Positions 1 through 8,889 are shown, counted from the first letter of the stretch. The stretch: 64,000 bases of DNA from CANLBN01 sp050633825 (GCA_050633825.1 JBOEHG010000014.1:1-64000), one strand, 5' to 3'. Numbers and translations: made by a program. Notes: generated from the sequence alone by a model not told the origin.

Positions 1-432
1 TAAACTGCGGTTAAGGCCGGGGTTGAGATGGGACGTCCGGATGGCAGGAGAGAAACCGACAAGCCAAACTGGTCATCCGCCATGGCGGCCGGTATGATCT
101 TGACGTCTCGACGCCTCTTGTTGCCGGGTTCGCAATCGCGGGGCTAATGCGGCTGCCAATCTCATGAGAACCTACCCGAAATTAACCCGTCGTTGGTGGA
201 TGAAAGAGTTTAGGGAGCTGAGAGCTGCGCACCAGAAGGAAGAAAAGGCCGAAACAGTGGCTGCATTCAAGCTGGCAGCGGAACGAGGCGATCGATATCA
301 GGAAAATTCCAATAACTGACATGGAGGTACTGAAAAATTCACTCTTCCAAGCCAATTAATCATCTAGACGATCATGGGTTAAGCGTCGGTAACTGCTTCG
401 TGCTGAGGCGAAGGTTAACCCATTGATTTATA
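1..432. other. Unassigned GC-richer stretch next to tRNA-Met
   Basis: The first ~320 bases are visibly GC-richer than the rest of the window and hold no gene I recognise. The longest sensible reading frame is 164-319 (+), 51 codons, starting MRTYPKLTRRWW and ending in a charged, probably helical tail; it has no clear ribosome binding site. Other frames are broken by stops. The stretch lies on the 3' side of the minus-strand tRNA-Met gene, the side where integrative elements usually insert, so it could be the worn end of an element. That is inference. A 9-bp inverted repeat lies at 374-423. Confidence 0.35.
374..423. repeat. Inverted repeat downstream of tRNA-Met
   Basis: ATGGGTTAA at 374-382 and TTAACCCAT at 415-423 are perfect 9-bp complements. 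The 32-nt space between them contains a smaller CTTCG/CGAAG pairing. It begins 10 nt beyond the 3' end of the tRNA-Met gene and could fold in the tRNA precursor. It lacks a convincing T-run, so calling it a terminator would be a guess; it may also belong to an element end. Confidence 0.4.
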
Positions 433-509
433 TGGTAGCTACGGGTGGACTTGAACCACCGACCCCAGCATTATGAATGCTGTGCTCTAACCAGCTGAGC
501 TACGTAGCC
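433..509 (-). tRNA. tRNA-Met (CAT), elongator type
   Basis: The 77-nt minus-strand sequence folds as a cloverleaf. The 5' GGCTACG pairs with CGTAGCT (one G-U) next to an ACCA end that is encoded in the DNA. The anticodon loop carries CAT, and the T-arm has GTTCAAGTC. The first acceptor pair is G-U rather than the unpaired C-A of initiator tRNA, so this is an elongator methionine tRNA or an Ile2 tRNA with a modifiable CAT anticodon. The stem sequence favours Met. Confidence 0.93.
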
Positions 510-692
510 ATTGTCAGTAGATGTACTCAGACCTTGAGAGGGGTTCATGGTCCGGCTTGCTGAGGGCGCGTATTATCCCGATAGGCCTATGGCCTGTCAA
601 GCCAGCAATCACGATGGGATTAAAGTTGTTGGTTTGAGTAAGGGGTGTCTATCCTGTTACTGCTATTGGGGTGCAGAAAATAGGGGGTGAGC

Positions 693-1784
693 TTAGTGCT
701 CACCCATTTTGGAGGCCAGTTGGTCGAGGCAGTCCATCACTCGTAGGCTGGCCTTTTCCATATCGGAGAGGTGTTGATAGGCACTATCCTTATCGCCTTG
801 AGAGGCGGCTTCTGTTGCCATGCTAAAAGCGTTGTGGAAGGCTTTATGTGGCTCTTCTAATTGCTTGTAGGCATTTTCTTTATCGTAACGATTACGCCCT
901 TCTCCGTGATAATACCACTGGCCTAGGCGGCATTGGGTATGGTCGGTCATATCACTGCTAGGGACTTGTCCCTCATTAAAGGCTTTATAGGCTTCTGCCT
1001 TGGTACATAGGTGGTCCATTTTGACTGTTTGAATAAAGTTGGTTTCCGCTTCATCCACAATAACGTCGTGCATTGATTTGGATAATTCCAGTATTGACTG
1101 AATGTTGCTAAGAGACTCTTCAGAGGTTGATTGAAGCTCTTCACTTCGATTCAGTGTAGCTTTGATGTTGTCATCGGTGGTTTGGGTGTCCTGATCGATT
1201 TTCTTTACTAGCTCACCAATTTCACCGCTGGCCTCACCGGCGCGCTGTGCCAGCGCCCGTACTTCGTCGGCAACAACCGCAAAGCCTCGGCCGGCTTCAC
1301 CAGCCCGTGCTGCTTCAATTGCTGCATTGAGGGCTAACAGGTTGGTCTGTTCTGAAATAGTATTAATAATATCGGCAAATTTGGTGATTTCACCGGCGGC
1401 GCCTTTTAAGTTGGTTACACTGTCATGGCTCTTTTTGGCGTTTTCATGAATATAATGAAGGTCAGAATGGGTTTTCTTTAAGGCATCACCGACTTCACTA
1501 TAGGTTAGCTCTGAATCTGATAACTGGTCCCGTTGATGGCGCATTGAATCGGTTGAATTAACCAAACGATCTCTGATGCTGCTAATGCCGCAGTAGCTTT
1601 GAATAATGAGTGCCGTTTCTGGATGTGCATCGCACTCTCTTACAGAGCCATCGAGTTGAGATTGTAGATCGGCCAGCTTTTCCTGTAGTGAGTTGATTTC
1701 GCTTTGGTATTGTTGGTTAGATTCCGTCAGTGATTGAATCTCGTTTTCAAAAGCGGTGGTTTGCTGTTTGTTGTTCCAGAACAT
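693..1784 (-). CDS. Soluble methyl-accepting chemoreceptor with C-terminal CZB domain
   Basis: This 363-residue protein has no signal peptide or membrane segment, so it should act in the cytoplasm. Residues 1-50 look like coiled coil. Residues ~95-240 are an MCP signalling domain, with the CheA/CheW-contacting hairpin tip at ~143-180 (EQTNLLALNAAIEAARAGEA). Residues ~255-345 match the chemoreceptor zinc-binding (CZB) pattern: His258, Cys285 in CRLGQWYY, and His313 and His317. CZB domains sense zinc or, in some receptors, hypochlorous acid through the Cys ligand. No che genes are nearby, so it probably feeds a pathway encoded elsewhere. The domain call is solid; the ligand is inference. Confidence 0.9.
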   Translation of the reverse strand: MFWNNKQQTTAFENEIQSLTESNQQYQSEINSLQEKLADLQSQLDGSVRECDAHPETALIIQSYCGISSIRDRLVNSTDSMRHQRDQLSDSELTYSEVGDALKKTHSDLHYIHENAKKSHDSVTNLKGAAGEITKFADIINTISEQTNLLALNAAIEAARAGEAGRGFAVVADEVRALAQRAGEASGEIGELVKKIDQDTQTTDDNIKATLNRSEELQSTSEESLSNIQSILELSKSMHDVIVDEAETNFIQTVKMDHLCTKAEAYKAFNEGQVPSSDMTDHTQCRLGQWYYHGEGRNRYDKENAYKQLEEPHKAFHNAFSMATEAASQGDKDSAYQHLSDMEKASLRVMDCLDQLASKMGEH

Positions 1785-1921
1785 AAAAGGGCTCGCCTAT
1801 AGTCAAATTAATACTCTGCTTTAAGTATAGACAAGCTTGTTCCTATGCCAAATTTTTAAGGCATAATATGTGTTTTTTTTAAGTTGTTGTTTTTAAAGGC
1901 TTATTTTAATTAGTGGTTAAC

Positions 1922-3013
1922 TTACACGTTGAAACGAAAGTGAATAACATCACCGTCTTTAACAATATAGTCTTTGCCTTCTAGGCGCCACTTACCTGCG
2001 TCTTTGGCGCCTGATTCACCATTGTGCTCAATATAGTCGGCAAAACCGACGATTTCGGCACGGATAAAGCCTTTTTCAAAGTCAGTGTGGATTTTACCGG
2101 CAGCTTGAGGCGCGGTAGAGCCTATAGGGATGGTCCAAGCTCGCACTTCTTTAACGCCTGCGGTGAAGTAGGTGTGTAGGTCCAGTAATTCATAGCCTGC
2201 GCGAATTACCCGATTCAAGCCCGGTTCTTCCATGCCTAAATCGGCTAGGAATTCCTGCTTTTCATCATCATCCAGTTCAGCAATTTCGGATTCCAATTTA
2301 TTGCAAATGGTCACAACAACGGCGCCTTCTTCAGCAGCAATAGCTTTGACGGTATCCAATAACGCATTATTTTCAAAGCCATCTTCGTCGACATTGGCAA
2401 TGTACATTGTTGGCTTGAGTGTTAGGGGGTTGATCTCTTTTAGCAGTACAATTTCATCCTCTGTTAGGGAGAATGAGCGGAGTGGTTTGGCTTCGTTGAG
2501 GTGAGGTTGAATCTTCTCAAGTAGATTTTTCATGGCAACAGCATGTTTGTCACCACTTTTAGCCGACCTGACATAACGCTGTAAGCACTTTTCCGTGCTA
2601 TCTAAATCTGCCAATGCTAATTCAGTATTGATTACTTCGATATCAGCTTTAGGATCTACACCACCCGCAACGTGAACAATATTTTCATCATCAAAGCAGC
2701 GTACAACATGGGCAATTGCATCGGTTTCACGGATGTTGGCCAGAAACTGGTTACCAAGGCCTTCGCCTTTGGATGCTCCAGCAACAAGCCCGGCAATATC
2801 AACAAACTCCATCGTCGTTGGTACAACACGCTCTGGTTTTACAATGGCAGCCAGTTGGTCCTGTCGTGGGTCGGGTACTGGGACGATGCCAGAGTTGGGT
2901 TCAATGGTACAGAAAGGAAAGTTTTCAGCATCAATTCCCGCTTTGGTTAGCGCGTTGAATAAAGTGGATTTGCCTACGTTGGGTAAGCCGACAATGCCGC
3001 AGTTAAAGCCCAT
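1922..3013 (-). CDS. ychF: Ribosome-binding ATPase YchF (Obg-like)
   Basis: The 363 residues match the usual YchF length. The P-loop GLPNVGKSTLFNAL is at residues ~9-22, the G3 region DIAGLVAGA at ~72-80, and a C-terminal TGS domain at ~280-363. In the G4 region the usual NKxD is replaced by ANVDED, as expected for this ATP-preferring family of the Obg GTPases. YchF binds ribosomes and is linked to redox stress responses and leaderless translation. It lies downstream of pth on the same strand, a neighbourhood conserved in many gammaproteobacteria and suggestive of co-transcription. Confidence 0.97.
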   Translation of the reverse strand: MGFNCGIVGLPNVGKSTLFNALTKAGIDAENFPFCTIEPNSGIVPVPDPRQDQLAAIVKPERVVPTTMEFVDIAGLVAGASKGEGLGNQFLANIRETDAIAHVVRCFDDENIVHVAGGVDPKADIEVINTELALADLDSTEKCLQRYVRSAKSGDKHAVAMKNLLEKIQPHLNEAKPLRSFSLTEDEIVLLKEINPLTLKPTMYIANVDEDGFENNALLDTVKAIAAEEGAVVVTICNKLESEIAELDDDEKQEFLADLGMEEPGLNRVIRAGYELLDLHTYFTAGVKEVRAWTIPIGSTAPQAAGKIHTDFEKGFIRAEIVGFADYIEHNGESGAKDAGKWRLEGKDYIVKDGDVIHFRFNV

Positions 3014-3116
3014 ACTGTTTACCTTTGGGGGAATGATGAAAAGTGTGCGTATGCTAAAGATTTAGGGGGGAAGGTCAAGTCTTTTCGTGTTGAAGTATGT
3101 TGTAGTAATGCGAGTT

Positions 3117-3698
3117 TTATTGTGTGTGTAATTCTTTCATGGCGGTGTTCCATTCGCCATTAATTGCTAACGGTAGTACGCGTAAAGCATTATCAATGCT
3201 CTCTTCAATTTGTTTTTGCTCGCTAGCGGGCGCTTTGCGTAATACGTAGTTACTAACGAGTTTTGCATTGCCGGGATGATCAATGCCTATGCGCAATCGA
3301 GCAAAATTTTTATTGTTCCCCAATGCTTTAATGATATCTTTTAAACCATTGTGACCACCATGGCCGCCACCAATTTTCAATTTGGCGATTCCGGGTGCTA
3401 AGTCGAGTTCGTCATGAGCAATAAGAATAGCTTCTGCTGGAATTTTGTAAAATTGGGCGATAGCGCCGACGGCTTTACCACTGAGATTCATAAATGTAGT
3501 AGGAATAAGCAAGCGAACATCTTTTGCACCGATAAAAAAGCGGCCTGTCAGACCAAAAAATTTGCTTTCAGGTGTCAATGTGACGCTATGCTGCCTGGCT
3601 AATTGAGTCACGAAGTCTGCACCGGCGTTATGTCGGGTAGCATCGTATTCGGTACCTGGGTTACCAAGTCCAACAATTAGTTTAATGGGAGTGTCCAC
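3117..3698 (-). CDS. pth: Peptidyl-tRNA hydrolase
   Basis: Pth frees tRNA from peptidyl-tRNAs that drop off ribosomes. The 193-residue protein opens with LIVGLGNPGTEY and carries the catalytic histidine His23 in RHNAG, the FMNLSG motif and the HDELDL motif that orients the histidine. The GGGHGGHNGLKDI loop is typical of the family. Length is normal. It follows rplY by 67 nt, with a hairpin between them at 3735-3759, and precedes ychF. The pth-ychF pair is a common arrangement. Confidence 0.97.
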   Translation of the reverse strand: MDTPIKLIVGLGNPGTEYDATRHNAGADFVTQLARQHSVTLTPESKFFGLTGRFFIGAKDVRLLIPTTFMNLSGKAVGAIAQFYKIPAEAILIAHDELDLAPGIAKLKIGGGHGGHNGLKDIIKALGNNKNFARLRIGIDHPGNAKLVSNYVLRKAPASEQKQIEESIDNALRVLPLAINGEWNTAMKELHTQ

Positions 3699-3734
3699 GG
3701 AACAGCGGTATCAATTAAAAAGGGAGGAGCGAAA

Positions 3735-3759
3735 ATACCCTGCCGAATCGACAGGGTAT
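3735..3759 (-). terminator. Hairpin between rplY and pth
   Basis: On the minus strand ATACCCTG and CAGGGTAT form a perfect 8-bp stem around a 9-nt loop and are followed by TTTTC. The T-run is short, so this is probably a partial terminator or processing site that lowers pth expression relative to rplY. Confidence 0.55.
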
Positions 3760-3765
3760 ACATGA

Positions 3766-4413
3766 TTATTCAGCTTCTGATTCGCCTTCAGCAGCATCAG
3801 TAGGCGCTTCTTCGTCGTCAAGATTCGAACCTTTAGGTTTGTTAATTGCAGCAACTGGAAGATCGTGATCTTCACCGTGAGCTAATGCAATCGACTCAAC
3901 ACCTTTAGGTAGAGTAAGGTCAGAAATATGAACAATTTGTCCTAGCTCAACTTGTGCTAAATCAACCTCAATGTATTCAGGTAGATCGGCAGGTAAACAG
4001 CTAATTTCTAATTGTGTCATGCTGTGAGAGATAACACCGCCCTGCATTTTAACACCGGTAGCGATATCTTCATTGATGAAATGCAGAGGCACATTAGTTG
4101 TAAACTTCTGATTTTTCGAAACACGAAGAAAGTCAGCATGAAAAATTTCAGGCTTTGATGGGTGACGTTGCAAGTCTTTTAGGATTGCATCTTCACTTTT
4201 ACCATCCACATTCAGTGAAATAATGTGAGAATAAAATGCTTCGTGTTCTAAGTGCTTAACTAGCTCTTTGAATTCAATCGAAATATTTTGTGGGGCTTTT
4301 TTTCCACCATAAATAATGGCGGGTACCATGCCTGTACGACGTAGGCGGCGGCTCGCACCTTTCCCTTCGTCTTTACGCGGCTGGGCATCAAGTACAAAGT
4401 CTTCATTTGACAT
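3766..4413 (-). CDS. rplY: 50S ribosomal protein L25 (long, CTC/TL5 type)
   Basis: L25 binds loop E of 5S rRNA. At 215 residues this is the long form: an N-terminal 5S-binding domain (~1-95, with RRLRRTGMVPAIIYGG) followed by the CTC beta-domain (~100-190) and an acidic tail rich in Glu. E. coli has only the first domain. The start is supported by GAGGA 8 nt upstream. A nested hairpin at 4434-4469 in the leader may be a regulatory element. It lies between prs and pth on the same strand, as in pseudomonads. Confidence 0.96.
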   Translation of the reverse strand: MSNEDFVLDAQPRKDEGKGASRRLRRTGMVPAIIYGGKKAPQNISIEFKELVKHLEHEAFYSHIISLNVDGKSEDAILKDLQRHPSKPEIFHADFLRVSKNQKFTTNVPLHFINEDIATGVKMQGGVISHSMTQLEISCLPADLPEYIEVDLAQVELGQIVHISDLTLPKGVESIALAHGEDHDLPVAAINKPKGSNLDDEEAPTDAAEGESEAE

Positions 4414-4433
4414 TGTAAGATCCTCGTTTAAAG

Positions 4434-4469
4434 CTGTAGCAATCTGCGACCAGAAAAATGATGCTACAG
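4434..4469 (-). promoter_or_regulatory. Leader hairpin upstream of rplY
   Basis: In the rplY 5' region the minus strand has CTGTAGCA paired perfectly with TGCTACAG. A second small stem inside, TCTG-GTCG-CAGA, is set off by an asymmetric internal loop (seven nt on one side, one on the other). The element ends 20 nt before the rplY start codon. Autogenous translational control of rplY by L25 is known in E. coli. Whether this helix with an internal loop mimics the 5S rRNA binding site is inference. Confidence 0.45.
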
Positions 4470-4536
4470 TGGTTAGTAAAATCTATTGCTGAGCAATAGG
4501 GTTTCCGTAGTGAATGTTTAATTAGTGTTAAAGTGA

Positions 4537-5478
4537 CTAATCAAACATCGCACTGAGGGATTCTTCATTATTCAATCGACGTATCGCTTCCGCTAACATC
4601 GTTGTTAAGCTAAGTTGGCGAATACGAGAGCAGCCTTTAGCTTCGTCAGACAGTGGAATAGAATCAGTAACCACCAATTCATCCAATACTGAATTATTTA
4701 TATTGTCTATCGCTTTACCTGAAAGTACGGGGTGTGTTGCGTAAGAAACCACTTTTTCTGCACCGTATTCTTTTAGTGCTTTAGCTGCACCACACAATGT
4801 ACCAGCGGTATCAACCATGTCATCGACTAATATACAAGTGCGGCCTTTGACTTCACCGATCAGGTTCATTACTTCGGCGACATTCGCTTTGGGGCGACGT
4901 TTATCAATAATTGCTAAATCAATATTCAATTGTTTGGCAACTGCGCGTGCGCGAACAACGCCACCAATATCCGGAGATACTACTACAAGGTTCTGATGAT
5001 CTTGGCTATTGATGTCATCCAGTAAAATAGGAGCGCCATAAATATTGTCTACAGGAACGTCAAAAAAGCCCTGTATTTGTTCCGCATGTAGGTCAATCGT
5101 TAATACGCGATCAATACCAACATTGACCATCATATCTGCCACCACTTTGGCGGTAATAGGCACGCGAGCTGAGCGAACGCGACGGTCTTGGCGGGCATAG
5201 CCAAAATAAGGAACAATCGCAGTGACTCGTCCTGCAGATGCTCGGCGGAGAGCGTCGACAAGAATCAATAGCTCCATTAGACTTTTATGGGTTGGGGCGC
5301 AGGTTGATTGCACAACGAAGACATCACGTCCGCGAACATTTTCGTTGATTTCAATTGAAATTTCGCCATCAGAAAACTGGCTAACGGTTGCGTCACCCAA
5401 GCTCATTCCCAGTTTTTTGGCAATACTTTGTGATAATGCCGGGTTGGCATTACCAGTGAAAACCATAAAATCTGACAC
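4537..5478 (-). CDS. prs: Ribose-phosphate pyrophosphokinase (PRPP synthetase)
   Basis: The enzyme makes PRPP from ribose 5-phosphate and ATP for nucleotide, His, Trp and NAD synthesis. The 313-residue sequence contains the flexible-loop and ATP-site segment YARQDRR (~95-101), the divalent-metal segment DLHAEQIQGFFD (~129-140) and the PRPP loop LVDDMVDTAGTL (~217-228). Length and motifs match class I enzymes. It lies between tRNA-Gln and rplY, all on the minus strand; the ispE-tRNA-Gln-prs order is typical of this class. Confidence 0.98.
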   Translation of the reverse strand: MSDFMVFTGNANPALSQSIAKKLGMSLGDATVSQFSDGEISIEINENVRGRDVFVVQSTCAPTHKSLMELLILVDALRRASAGRVTAIVPYFGYARQDRRVRSARVPITAKVVADMMVNVGIDRVLTIDLHAEQIQGFFDVPVDNIYGAPILLDDINSQDHQNLVVVSPDIGGVVRARAVAKQLNIDLAIIDKRRPKANVAEVMNLIGEVKGRTCILVDDMVDTAGTLCGAAKALKEYGAEKVVSYATHPVLSGKAIDNINNSVLDELVVTDSIPLSDEAKGCSRIRQLSLTTMLAEAIRRLNNEESLSAMFD

Positions 5479-5514
5479 GTTGATCTACCTTGGACTATAC
5501 ACTGCTGAAATGAA

Positions 5515-5589
5515 TGGCTGGGGTGGGAGGACTTGAACCTCCGCATGGCGGGATCAAAACCCGCTGCCTTACCACTTGGCTACACCCCA
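5515..5589 (-). tRNA. tRNA-Gln (TTG)
   Basis: The 75-nt minus-strand cloverleaf has acceptor TGGGGTG paired with CACCCCA, followed by an encoded GCCA end. The anticodon stem-loop is CGGGT-TTTGAT-CCCG with TTG as anticodon, and the T-arm has GTTCAAGTC. It sits between ispE and prs on the same strand and is probably processed from their shared transcript. Confidence 0.96.
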
Positions 5590-5624
5590 ATAAACATAGT
5601 TTTTCAAACTTCTTTAGGCTTCTA

Positions 5625-6458
5625 TCACGATATGAGTGACATAGCAGGGGAATGATTAATGCCTTTGGCAATAAAACAGTCCCATCTCTCAGGTACCTCT
5701 TTTAACACGTTTTTTGCAACATCCTTATTGGGGAATGTGGCAAATATGCATGCACCGGTTCCTGTGAGCTGAGCAGGAGCGTATTTTCGTAGCCATTTTA
5801 GGGCTACATCGACCTCAGGATAGTACCTGCAGACTACATTTTCGCAGTCATTTTGGCCGCCCTGCTCAAAGAAGGCCGCTACTGTAATGGCGGCGGTGTC
5901 TCTTGTCAATTCTTCCCGAGAAAAAATATCGGCTGTTGGAACATGGCAATCTGGCTTGATGACGATAAACCATTGTTCAGGCAAATCAACGGCTTGCAGC
6001 TTTTCGCCGATTCCCTCTGCCCAAGCAGAACGACCCTGAATAAATACCGGTACATCAGCGCCTAAGTTGAGGCCGATTTCACATAATTCTTCAGTGCTTA
6101 AGCCGGTACGCCATAGCTGGTTCAGGGCTATTAATGTTGTTGCTGCATTAGAGCTACCGCCACCCAGACCGCCGCCCATAGGCAAGCGTTTCTCTATTTC
6201 TATTTTAGCGCCTTTACTTATACCCGTTTTTGCTCTCAAGGCGAGAGCCGCTTTGATAATAAGATTGTCTTGATAAGAAACGCCAGCGATATCAGGTAAG
6301 AGTACGATCGTGTCATCATCGCTTAGCTCAAAGTGAATATGATCACCATAGTCCAATAATTGGAATAGGGTTTGTAATTCATGATAACCATCACTACGTT
6401 TCCCTAGTATGTGAAGAAAGAGGTTCAATTTAGCAGGTGAAAGTAGGCTGATTCTCAT
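5625..6458 (-). CDS. ispE: 4-diphosphocytidyl-2-C-methyl-D-erythritol kinase
   Basis: IspE phosphorylates CDP-methylerythritol in the MEP route to isoprenoids. This GHMP kinase of 277 residues has the substrate motif PAKLNLFLHILGKRSDGYHEL near the N-terminus, the ATP-binding glycine loop PMGGGLGGGSSNAAT at ~91-105 and a C-terminal LTGTGACIFATF motif. It is 46 nt downstream of lolB on the same strand. The lolB-ispE pair is conserved in gammaproteobacteria, although the two functions are unrelated. Confidence 0.97.
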   Translation of the reverse strand: MRISLLSPAKLNLFLHILGKRSDGYHELQTLFQLLDYGDHIHFELSDDDTIVLLPDIAGVSYQDNLIIKAALALRAKTGISKGAKIEIEKRLPMGGGLGGGSSNAATTLIALNQLWRTGLSTEELCEIGLNLGADVPVFIQGRSAWAEGIGEKLQAVDLPEQWFIVIKPDCHVPTADIFSREELTRDTAAITVAAFFEQGGQNDCENVVCRYYPEVDVALKWLRKYAPAQLTGTGACIFATFPNKDVAKNVLKEVPERWDCFIAKGINHSPAMSLIS

Positions 6459-6504
6459 TGGATACTTATTTTTTAGTCTATGAGTGGTGAATCTAGAGCG
6501 GCGG

Positions 6505-7101
6505 CTACGGTAGTTGCCATTCTCTGATAATCAGGGTTAGTTGTGAATTATCTTGTTTGGCTTTAATTCTGCCGGGCAGTAGCCATTGGCTGACGGGTTT
6601 ATAGCGACTATATTGGAGTGTCCATTTAGATTGTTGTAGTGAATTCAAAACTCCTGTGGGATTGTAGTCAGCAGACTGTATCGGATTGTCGGGGTTTGCT
6701 ATGCCTCTTACCCAAAATTTAAAGTCATGAATGGGTAGTGACCAGCCAAAAGTATCTCTGATGAGTGAATTGGCATTATTTGAATACAGAGTCTGTTTGC
6801 CAGGTTGTTCGATAACAATATGGGACTCATTACCACTAATGGTTGCGTTACCTTGCCCTAAGGGGCCTTGGACTTTAATGACATAATTGGTATCTGTTTG
6901 TTGCCAATCAAGAGTGACACTACCGCTGTCTTCTGCGGTTCGAATACCTAATTTGGCTTTAATAAGCCAGGTTTGTGGCAGTGTTTCCAAGCTAGTGACA
7001 AGAGGCGGTGTATCGACTATAGGGTTTCTACTACAGCTTGCGAGTAGCAATAAGACACCAATAAAAAGAGTTGTGCGTAGTGCAGTTGTAAGTGTTGGCA
7101 T
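6505..7101 (-). CDS. lolB: Outer-membrane lipoprotein insertion factor LolB
   Basis: LolB receives lipoproteins from LolA in the periplasm and inserts them into the outer membrane. The 198-residue protein begins with a lipoprotein signal ending LLLLASC (Cys ~23) and then shows the family sequence WLIKAKLGIRTAEDSGSVTLDWQQ. The segment WSLPIHDFKFWVRGIANP matches the conserved lolB region. It starts 9 nt after the stop of the TPR gene, so the two are almost certainly co-transcribed. Confidence 0.94.
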   Translation of the reverse strand: MPTLTTALRTTLFIGVLLLLASCSRNPIVDTPPLVTSLETLPQTWLIKAKLGIRTAEDSGSVTLDWQQTDTNYVIKVQGPLGQGNATISGNESHIVIEQPGKQTLYSNNANSLIRDTFGWSLPIHDFKFWVRGIANPDNPIQSADYNPTGVLNSLQQSKWTLQYSRYKPVSQWLLPGRIKAKQDNSQLTLIIREWQLP

Positions 7102-7110
7102 CAGTGTTAA

Positions 7111-8889
7111 TTATGGAGTGACTTGTAATCGCTCCATCGTATCAAGAATACGACTGTCGTTGGGGTTATCTTTTAAATTATTCGTCCAAATATTGTGTGC
7201 TTCTTGTTTATTGCCGTTTACCCAAAGCGCTTCTCCGAGATGGGCAGCAACCTCAGGGTCTGGAAATAGCTCGAATGCTTTTTTCAAATAGAGTATGGCT
7301 TCTTCAGTACGGCCAAGATTAAATAGTGCCCAACCCATACTATCCATAATGGCTGGGTCATCAGGTTTGATTGATAGTGCTTTTTCAATTAATGCTAATG
7401 CTTCTTGATGTCGGTCTGTGCGGCTAGTCAGGAAATAACCTAGGGCATTTAAGGCCGCGGCATTTTCCGGCTCTTGAGTCAGTATGTGCCTTAAATCACT
7501 TTCCATTAGCGCTAATTGGTCAGTTTTTTCATACAGGCTAGAACGCGTATAGCGCAGGTTAATATTGTCAGGGGACTCTGTAATCCCTTGGGTTAAAACA
7601 GCAATAGCGGGTTCAATTTTATCCAAGCTTTCTAGTACTTCAGCTTCGGCACTGTATAGCTGGGCTCTTTGGTTGGGTGACTCGGCGCGAAGCTTGCGCA
7701 AGTGTGCCTGTGCTTGTTCTATATCTCCTTGGGTAGCCATGATACGCGCGGCACGGCTATGTGAGGCTATATAATCGTTACCTCCATTGATGGCAAGGTA
7801 ATGACTTAAGGCTTTTTCATAGTTTTTATCCAGTTCTGCTAGATTACCTAGATAAAAATGAATGGTATTCGGTCGATAGCCAACATTTAGCAATTGATCG
7901 AGTAGTTGCTCAGATTCTTCTCGCTTATTAATCTCCAAGGCAATTAAGGCCTTAGAGAACTTAATGTCCAGGTGATTGGGTGATTGAGCGGATAAGAGAG
8001 AAAATTCTCGATAGGCGGCTTCTACATCGGTTTGTGTTAACAGGCGAGCATAAAGCAATCTCAAGCGGTTATCATCAGGGCGTTTCGCCAAATACCCTTT
8101 GAGTTTTTCAGCGGCAAGCTCGGTTTGCTTACTCGCTTGTAAAAGCCGAATTTCCTGCATAATGGCGGGAAGGTAATCACTATCGTTTGTGAGCACGTCT
8201 TGAATGATTTGATATGCAGTGGCGGTATCTTTTTGAGATTCATAAAGCGTACTTAATCCAACCTTAATCGCAGAATAGCCAGGGTACTGGTTTGCGAGCC
8301 CATGGTAGCGTTTGATCAGTTGTTGCCGCGTTAAGGTGTCCAAGTCACGGCTGTAGTTTGCAATCGTTTCAGTGATCGCAGCACTTTTATTGGATTCTTT
8401 ATCTTCTGGATTCAGTAGAGCAAGGATTTTTTCAGCGTAATCCAAAGCTTCTAATGGCTGCCTGCTCTCTATATAAGCGGTTGCGACAATGCTATTGGCT
8501 TCAATATCATTGGGTGTTTGTTCTAACCATAATTGCCCCATTGCAAGGGATTGATCATTGGAGCGAAAGTATTGTGCTAGTCGAGCCGCTCTTGCAATGA
8601 TACCAAGGTCGCCTGTTGCCTGAGCTTCATCCACATAATTACTCAGGGTAACATCATATTTTTTGCGGGTAGCGGCTAATTCAGCCACCATCAATGAATA
8701 GAGTGTCTCCGTAGAGAAGTTGCCATAACGTTCAGGTTCTGCTATTTCGGCGGTTTTGGGTGCTGGTGGTGTTTGTGTATCGCTTTGAATAGGCGTGGGC
8801 GACTCTTGCTCTGCCAAAAAGCTACAGGACTGAGTGAGTATTAGGCTGCTAAATAAGCCAATGGTGAATAGTCTTTGTGTGAAATACAT
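7111..8889 (-). CDS. TPR-repeat exported protein, probable lipoprotein
   Basis: This 592-residue protein has an N-terminal signal (residues ~1-24) ending LTQSC, an imperfect lipobox, followed by a Pro/Thr-rich linker. The rest is a tetratricopeptide array; the clearest repeats are near the C-terminus (NAAALNALGYFLTSR, DPAIMDSMGWALFNLGR, PEVAAHLGEALWVNG). Proteins of this type sit directly upstream of lolB in many pseudomonad-like genomes. It is probably a periplasmic or outer-membrane scaffold, but no precise function is known to me. It faces away from hemA. Confidence 0.88.
   Translation of the reverse strand: MYFTQRLFTIGLFSSLILTQSCSFLAEQESPTPIQSDTQTPPAPKTAEIAEPERYGNFSTETLYSLMVAELAATRKKYDVTLSNYVDEAQATGDLGIIARAARLAQYFRSNDQSLAMGQLWLEQTPNDIEANSIVATAYIESRQPLEALDYAEKILALLNPEDKESNKSAAITETIANYSRDLDTLTRQQLIKRYHGLANQYPGYSAIKVGLSTLYESQKDTATAYQIIQDVLTNDSDYLPAIMQEIRLLQASKQTELAAEKLKGYLAKRPDDNRLRLLYARLLTQTDVEAAYREFSLLSAQSPNHLDIKFSKALIALEINKREESEQLLDQLLNVGYRPNTIHFYLGNLAELDKNYEKALSHYLAINGGNDYIASHSRAARIMATQGDIEQAQAHLRKLRAESPNQRAQLYSAEAEVLESLDKIEPAIAVLTQGITESPDNINLRYTRSSLYEKTDQLALMESDLRHILTQEPENAAALNALGYFLTSRTDRHQEALALIEKALSIKPDDPAIMDSMGWALFNLGRTEEAILYLKKAFELFPDPEVAAHLGEALWVNGNKQEAHNIWTNNLKDNPNDSRILDTMERLQVTP

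Noticed and set aside
1842..1865. Terminator of ychF at TATGCC/GGCATA
   Set aside because: The stem has only six pairs with an AT-rich loop and no good T-run on the correct side, so I did not list it.
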